A stretch of DNA of 64,000 nucleotides from Flaccisagitta enflata (taxonomy: Eukaryota; Chaetognatha; Sagittoidea; Aphragmophora): the NCBI GenBank assembly GCA_965153355.1, contig OZ231127.1, positions 55,614,001-55,678,000 on the forward strand, read 5' to 3'. This document shows, in pieces, positions 61,345-64,000 of this stretch (positions within the stretch are counted from its first letter, which is position 1; the number at the start of each line of letters is the position of its first letter). The position numbers and the translations under genes are program-made. Below the pieces are notes generated by a model. That model was given only the letters and a program-made list of their open reading frames with translations. It ran no database searches and had not been told where the DNA came from.

Positions 61345-61520
61345 ACAAGGCCGGATACACGGCTACCGAAGTCGCGTGCGGGTGGGCAGGGGCCATATTT
61401 GAGGTCACTAGACCATTTAGGCAAAAAAAAAATAAAAAAAGTAAAGTGTGACCAACCAACCGACCGACCGACCGACCGACCGACGGACAAAGCGTGGTGT
61501 AGAGTCGCGTGCACGCGACT
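61345..61520 (+). mobile_element. Family A hairpin-ended element, best-preserved copy (A5)
   Basis: Starts ACAAGGCCGGATACACGGCT, then ACCGAAGTCGCGTGCGGGTG, GGCAGGGGCCATATTTGAGG, TCACTAGACCATTTAGGC. A-runs, AGTGTGACCAACC, (CGAC)n and GGACAAAGCGTGGTGTAGAG follow. It ends with the perfect palindrome GTCGCGTGCACGCGAC, T and an A-run. 176 bp, no coding capacity. Confidence 0.88.
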
Positions 61521-61840
61521 AAAAAAAATGAATTCAATGATGATTAATCAGGAAATTAATCTGGACAGTGGACCAGCTGTCAGCTGTGTCTGTGTTTCTG
61601 CGTGTGACTGTGTACAAGTCAGTGAGTTTTCACTATCACGGCAACATTATCAACTACCAGAACTTACATCATTAACAAAAAGTACCCTTACTCTTGTACT
61701 CTTCTCACAACCTTCCATGCCATAGGCACCAAGACAGACCCCGTCTTTTAAGCGCATGAAAAGCGTTGTTCGATGATTTCGCAATAATCTGAATAGAAAG
61801 TACATCTTTGAAATAGCAGCTACTTGTCATCCGTAAATCT
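61521..61840. other. Non-coding spacer
   Basis: No gene or repeat recognised. Confidence 0.4.
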
Positions 61841-62135
61841 CTTTTCTTTTTTTTTTTTTTTTTTTTTTTGTTTCTTTTTTGTGCTTTTTTTTAGTCCTTT
61901 CTTCTTTTGAGAGTTCCCAAACGGAATCATGAACAGCAGTGGCAGTGAAGGCGGAGGTGGCGTCGGGTGTGGCGGTGGCAACGGCGGCAGAGGCGGCGGT
62001 GGCAGAGTCGGAGGCGGCAACGGTGGATTTCGCAGTTATAAAACCGGCCGCGGTTACAAGATTGAGATTTTCGGCTTGAAGACGAAAAGGTAGAAAGACC
62101 GCAACTGCACAGAGGGATCCAATCATGGCATTCAT
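61827..62135 (-). other. Possible coding island (low confidence)
   Basis: A GC-rich patch unlike its surroundings. On the minus strand a frame from 62135 begins MNAMIGSLCAVAVFLPFRLQ, which looks like a signal peptide, followed by Ala/Thr/Ser-rich sequence (VAASDSATAASAAVATATPD). It then degenerates to Lys-rich sequence at the poly-A/T run (61840-61870). On the plus strand 61930-62094 reads a Gly-rich peptide (MNSSGSEGGGGVGCGGGNGG, ending FGLKTKR). Both cannot be trusted: the GGC/GCC trinucleotide bias alone opens frames on both strands. No promoter or splice pattern is convincing. Confidence 0.2.
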
Positions 62136-62139
62136 AAGC

Positions 62140-62890
62140 AGGGTGAAAAGTAATGTAGGTGAATGTAAACTATGAAAATATGTTACTTTTTAAACTATCA
62201 TACCTTTATGCATTATGTTTGTGGACAAAACACTTGGTTATGTGAGGTGAGATTAAATCCCGGGTTGTTAGTGGTTGCATGAGGTCGCTCGGGGTAGCTC
62301 GGGGTTACATTGTTTGCACATACAACTATTCTATCTATAATAACTACAAACATCATGAGTTTCATGACAAACAAGAACATCGATCCTGAGGTAACCTCGA
62401 GCAACCCTGAGCAACCCCAGCAACCGAGGGGCGCCGGGGGTATATATTTTTGTATGAGGATATAAATCACGGGTTTATTAGGTCGAAAAAAAAAAATTCC
62501 ATTTTATGTTCAAAGAAAGAGTATTCTGAGCATAATCAATATGATATTACTAAGATTTTTTTCAGGTAACTAAATCAAAAGGCATTGATAAAGATTAATT
62601 AAACGCCCGATAAGACATTGTTAACCCAATTTTTCCACCGATCTTAGCTCGTATGATCATGGGCCATTATATCTAGCAAGTTGGCCATGATTGTAGGGGA
62701 ATTGATTCCATGAGCCCAAATTGTTGAAAAAAAAACGTTTCAGTCAAAGCAAAGTCAATCTCTACCCGCCGGAGTTCACGGGAAAGATACCTTGGCAAAA
62801 TCCATATCAACATTGTAGTTCTTTCCTTGATAAGTTGCCGAAAGATTTAAGCCTGGCGAATTTGCTTTTTGATAGTTCCTTGTATATTTT
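62140..62890. other. Non-coding spacer with small inverted motif
   Basis: 'tcggggtagctcggggttac' (62288) and 'taacctcgagcaaccctgag' (62392) are roughly inverted, with ~90 bp between. No gene recognised. Confidence 0.4.
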
Positions 62891-62891
62891 T

Positions 62892-63099
62892 AGTAGCGTG
62901 CTACGCGACTCTACACCCCGCTTTGTCGGTCCGTCCGTCGGTCCGTCCGTTCGTCCGTCCGTCACACTTTACTTTTTTTTTTGTTTTTTTTTTTTTTGCG
63001 GTCTTTGGCCTCACTGCTCCTGCCCAAATGATCAAACGACTTCAAATATGGCCCCTGCCCACCCGCAAGCGACTGGGGTAGCCGTGTATCCGGCCTTGT
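62892..63099 (-). mobile_element. Family A hairpin-ended element, complete (A6)
   Basis: On + it starts AGTAGCGTGCTACGCGACTC, where GTAGC-GT-GCTAC forms a perfect alternative stem, then TACACCCCGCTTTGTCGGTC. GTCC blocks, T-runs, CTCACTGCTCCTGCCCAAAT and CCTGCCCACCCGCAAGCGAC follow, then TGGGGTAGCCGTGTATCC, GGCCTTGT. The complete mirror image of A5. Confidence 0.85.
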
Positions 63100-64000
63100 T
63101 TTGAAATAAAAACGAATTCCAAATCTTTTTGCGAAAGATTTTGGCTTCACTGTAAGCTATTTCAGAAACGGACTCTCTTATGAGATATGATAATATACTT
63201 TCATGAGGTAATACTGTTACAAAACAGTATTCTCGCAAAAATGAGTACCTATTTACATATTTCTGCGTGCTGCAAGATATTCCACATGCGCTCAATCAGC
63301 CAGAAATAAGCCCTATACGGATACACCATACTCTGTGTCGCGACCAAAGCATCGATGCTGGTGTGATTCAGCGGGCGCGAGGTAAAACGGCAATTCATCA
63401 TGGACACATTTTTAATCGAATTCATTTCTTTTTTCTGTCGTTTCACCTTTCGCTTCGCCCTTTTTCACTCTTTCCTCTGCAGACTCTTAATAGAATTCTT
63501 TTTTTGGCTCCTGGTACAGCTGAGAAAAAAAAGGTTGAGTAGCAAGGTAGGAGAAGGGTACAGGCTTAAAAAGCTTAAGCTTAGGGCCCCGCGCTTTAGG
63601 GGGGCCCCGCGCCTGTAGTACCATCTTCTATAGAAAAAAAAAAAGAGAGAAGAAAAGAAGGAAAAAAAAGACAAAAAAAAGATGAAGAAGAAAAACAAAA
63701 CAAAAAAAAACCAAAATTATTATTTAGTAAGAACTTTGTTCACTATGTGATCTGATGTAACTTGGTCATAATTTTTTTTTCAAGTTGACTGAAAGTTGTG
63801 TATTCTAAATTAGATCTTATGACGCACTGAAAATTACCATAGAATTAGCTACCCAAGCCAGATGAATCATGATTTTCATAAAATCAAATATAACAAAATT
63901 TTTTGCTTGGATGTTATCAATTAACATGTGAATAGATATATTTTGCATGTATTAATTACAATAAGTCAGTTCAAGTCTTGCATTGTGAATTATATGGTCG
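63100..64000. other. Non-coding region to window end
   Basis: Contains 'aaaagcttaagcttagggcc' and two GGGGCCCCGCGC-type blocks (63570-63615), followed by an A-rich tract (63630-63720). No gene recognised. Confidence 0.4.

Noticed and set aside
59506-61520. Hairpin-ended elements as tRNA genes or tRNA-derived SINEs
   Set aside because: No A-box/B-box pair or cloverleaf is visible; the A-run after the hairpin is short.

Overview
This window is eukaryotic nuclear DNA that is almost entirely repetitive. I find no complete host gene, no rRNA or tRNA gene, no CRISPR array and no bacterial-type operon. The evidence for an animal genome is: very long uninterrupted dinucleotide microsatellites (GA, CA), kilobase-scale GAT and GAAA arrays, several cut-and-paste DNA transposon relics with TA or 8-bp target duplications, a small LTR-type element, and a transposon-borne protein of a family I associate with invertebrate genomes. 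An aquatic invertebrate (crustacean, mollusc or similar) is my guess from repeat style only, and it is weak.

Layout. 1-6200: a degenerate ~65-bp satellite split by a 601-bp inverted-repeat element, microsatellites, then a compact LTR-type element (4089-5313) with a 5-bp target duplication. 6200-12200: an element with palindromic ends (6200-7348), microsatellites, a hAT-like MITE. 12240-19040: a ~160-bp satellite with three GTGAGTGAGGACA sub-units, interrupted by a mariner-like MITE and by a 2.4-kb insertion filled with 8-10-bp tandem repeats. 19270-28350: CA/GA arrays, hairpin-ended elements, a pogo-like MITE and a 3.2-kb inverted pair. 29405-31000: a giant near-palindrome. 31400-36900: trinucleotide arrays (GAT, GTT, GTA, CAT). 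37100-41300: ~180-bp, 20-bp, 18-bp and 10-bp tandem arrays associated with hairpin-ended elements. 41646-46344: a 4.7-kb hAT-type transposon with long inverted arms and the only convincing protein-coding sequence. 46560-64000: more hairpin-ended elements, nested MITEs, a 1-kb GAAA array, and a MITE carrying a palindromic 22-bp array.

The most interesting thing is a dispersed superfamily of short modular elements, here called families A, B, C, D, E and G, with at least 20 full or partial copies. Copies of A-D begin ACAAGG and end in a hairpin followed by an A-run. G has a similar plan starting ACAAC, and E has inverted hairpin ends. Most carry a (GGAC)n-type block, and many carry a private 8-20-bp tandem array. 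The terminal hairpin sequence differs between families but both arms change together. One arm is repeated near the opposite end, and a second small hairpin near the ACAAGG end also changes in a compensatory way. One copy sits cleanly inside the ~160-bp satellite, which shows it is an insertion. I do not recognise this architecture as a named transposon class.
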